A stretch of 64,000 nucleotides of DNA, from positions 2,908,001 to 2,972,000 of the forward strand of contig NZ_CP032544.1 in NCBI RefSeq assembly GCF_003867075.1, read 5' to 3'. The DNA comes from Tenacibaculum mesophilum (GTDB lineage Bacteria > Bacteroidota > Bacteroidia > Flavobacteriales > Flavobacteriaceae). The notes below the pieces were generated by a model. That model was not told the origin of the DNA. It ran no database searches and saw only the letters and a program-made list of their open reading frames with translations. Shown here one piece after another: positions 63,091 to 64,000 of the stretch (position 1 is its first letter; every line of letters starts with the position of its first letter). Position numbers and translations under genes: made by a program.

Positions 63091-63428
63091 TGGCGATAGA
63101 ACATACATCAAAAATAACATTTAAAGTAGGGCTAGACGAAAATAGAATTCCAGAAGAAATTACTTGGAATGCAGAAGACGGAGGTATAAAAGATGAAGCT
63201 TCAAAAGCAATTATGCTATCTGTTTGGGATCATAAACAAAAAGATACGTTACGTATGGATTTATGGACTAAAGATATGCCTGTAGATGAAATGAAGCAGT
63301 TTTTTCATCAAACCTTAGTGTCTATGGCAAACTCTTTTGAAAGAGCTACAAATGATGAAAAAATGAGTGCTACCATGCGCGATTTTTGCGACTACTTTGC
63401 TGAAAAGCTTGAGTTAATTCAGAAATAA
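63090..63428 (+). CDS. gldC: Gliding motility protein GldC
   Basis: 112 residues, cytoplasmic. SKITFKVGLDENRIPEEITWNAEDGGI and KDTLRMDLWTKDMPVDEMKQFFHQT are the family sequence. Coupled with gldB, which it stabilises functionally in known species. Confidence 0.92.
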   Translation: MAIEHTSKITFKVGLDENRIPEEITWNAEDGGIKDEASKAIMLSVWDHKQKDTLRMDLWTKDMPVDEMKQFFHQTLVSMANSFERATNDEKMSATMRDFCDYFAEKLELIQK

Positions 63429-63429
63429 A

Positions 63430-63458
63430 AAAAAGCAGCTTTAAAAGCTGCTTTTTTT
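63430..63458. terminator. Bidirectional terminator after gldC
   Basis: AAAGCAGCTTT / AAAGCTGCTTT palindrome with A and T runs between the convergent genes gldC and the kinase. Confidence 0.85.
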
Positions 63459-64000
63459 TATGCGTTGTAATTTTTTATCTTATTAATAATTGTTTCATAA
63501 TCATTAGAATTGTTTACAAAATCTAAATCAGAAACATCAACAATTAGGATGTTTAAATCAGGTTGTGTTTTAATGAAATTACTGTAACCATCATGGATTT
63601 TTTGTAAATAACTTGCTTCTATATTTTGTTCGTAATCGCGCCCGCGTTTTTTAATGTTTTCTAATAAACGCTCAGTATTTTGATATAAGTACACATATAA
63701 ATCAGGCTTTGTGATTTCTTTGTACATTAAATCAAACATTTTTCTGTACAATTTATACTCATCACTATGTAAAGTAATTTGAGCAAAAATAAGTGATTTA
63801 AAAATGTAGTAATCTGAAACAATAAAATTTTTAAATAAATCGAACTGTGCTAAATCATCAGAAAGCTGTTGGTAACGATCTGCTAAAAAACTCATTTCTA
63901 AAGGAAAAGCATAGCGTTCATTGTCGTTATAAAACTTTGGTAAAAACGGATTGTCCGCAAAACGTTCTAAGACAATTTTTGCATTAAATTCATCAGACAT
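63458..64000 (-). CDS. Deoxynucleoside kinase, N-terminus cut by window edge
   Basis: 180 residues visible. VLERFADNPFLPKFYNDNERYAFPLEMSFLADRYQQL, then SDYYIFKSLIFAQITL, DLYVYLYQNTERLLENIKKRGRDYEQNI (LID region with Arg) and a C-terminal DVSDLDF. These are parts 2 and onward of dNK-family kinases. The ATG at 64000 is only the last in-frame Met before the edge, and the P-loop GxxGxGKT should lie outside. Phosphorylates deoxynucleosides for salvage. Confidence 0.88.
   Translation of the reverse strand: MSDEFNAKIVLERFADNPFLPKFYNDNERYAFPLEMSFLADRYQQLSDDLAQFDLFKNFIVSDYYIFKSLIFAQITLHSDEYKLYRKMFDLMYKEITKPDLYVYLYQNTERLLENIKKRGRDYEQNIEASYLQKIHDGYSNFIKTQPDLNILIVDVSDLDFVNNSNDYETIINKIKNYNA

Overview
The window is an AT-rich chromosomal segment of a member of the Bacteroidota, family Flavobacteriaceae. 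The evidence is Bacteroidota-type promoters (TTTG, a 19-21 base spacer, then TAnnTTTG), little use of Shine-Dalgarno sites, gliding genes gldB/gldC next to nadE, a PorP/SprF-like protein, and the core order uppS-bamA-ompH-ompH-murI. A marine genus near Tenacibaculum or Polaribacter would fit, but that is inference.

Left edge (1-19.5 kb). A partial era gene is followed by two tandem initiator tRNA-fMet genes, each with its own promoter. The second tRNA is the left end (attL) of an ~18.6 kb genomic island. The right end (attR) is a 48-base copy of the tRNA 3' half plus its old terminator at 19,428-19,508. Inside are a tyrosine-integrase remnant and a long series of genes on the minus strand. 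About 15 are small, unrelated, immunity-like or DUF proteins (several broken). Then come membrane and lipoprotein genes of unknown function, a cadherin-like lipoprotein, and a TPR histidine kinase with a LytTR response regulator. The layout resembles the recombinase-associated orphan-immunity arrays known in Bacteroidales, and is the best candidate here for an undescribed accessory system.

19.6-24.2 kb. A stand-alone DsbD N-terminal domain protein and full DsbD, a 540-base leader region holding a leaderless 33-codon ORF, then GNAT, rpoD (primary sigma) and rpsU.

24.2-40.3 kb. A catabolic region for peptide-derived imino and amino acids: a sodium:solute symporter, an M20 hydrolase, two PLP racemases, an S37-type prolyl peptidase, a delta1-pyrroline-2-carboxylate reductase-like protein, a trans-3-hydroxyproline dehydratase, Xaa-Pro aminopeptidase, D-hydroxyproline oxidase, 4-hydroxyproline epimerase, alpha-ketoglutarate semialdehyde dehydrogenase, a DHDPS-family deaminase and an AraC regulator. 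Together they would take hydroxyproline-rich (collagen-like) peptides to 2-oxoglutarate and proline.

40.3-64 kb. Mostly housekeeping: PorP/SprF-like protein, murI, two ompH, bamA, uppS, DUF6089-like barrel, nadK, CBS protein, pdxJ, a hydrolase, small HTH-type regulators (one split by an in-frame stop), a redoxin with no conventional start, DUF2867-like protein, NAD(P)H oxidoreductase, Crp/Fnr regulator, holin-like membrane protein, tig, clpP, clpX, a leucine-rich-repeat protein, dnaG lacking its zinc ligands, nadE, gldB, gldC and a partial deoxynucleoside kinase.
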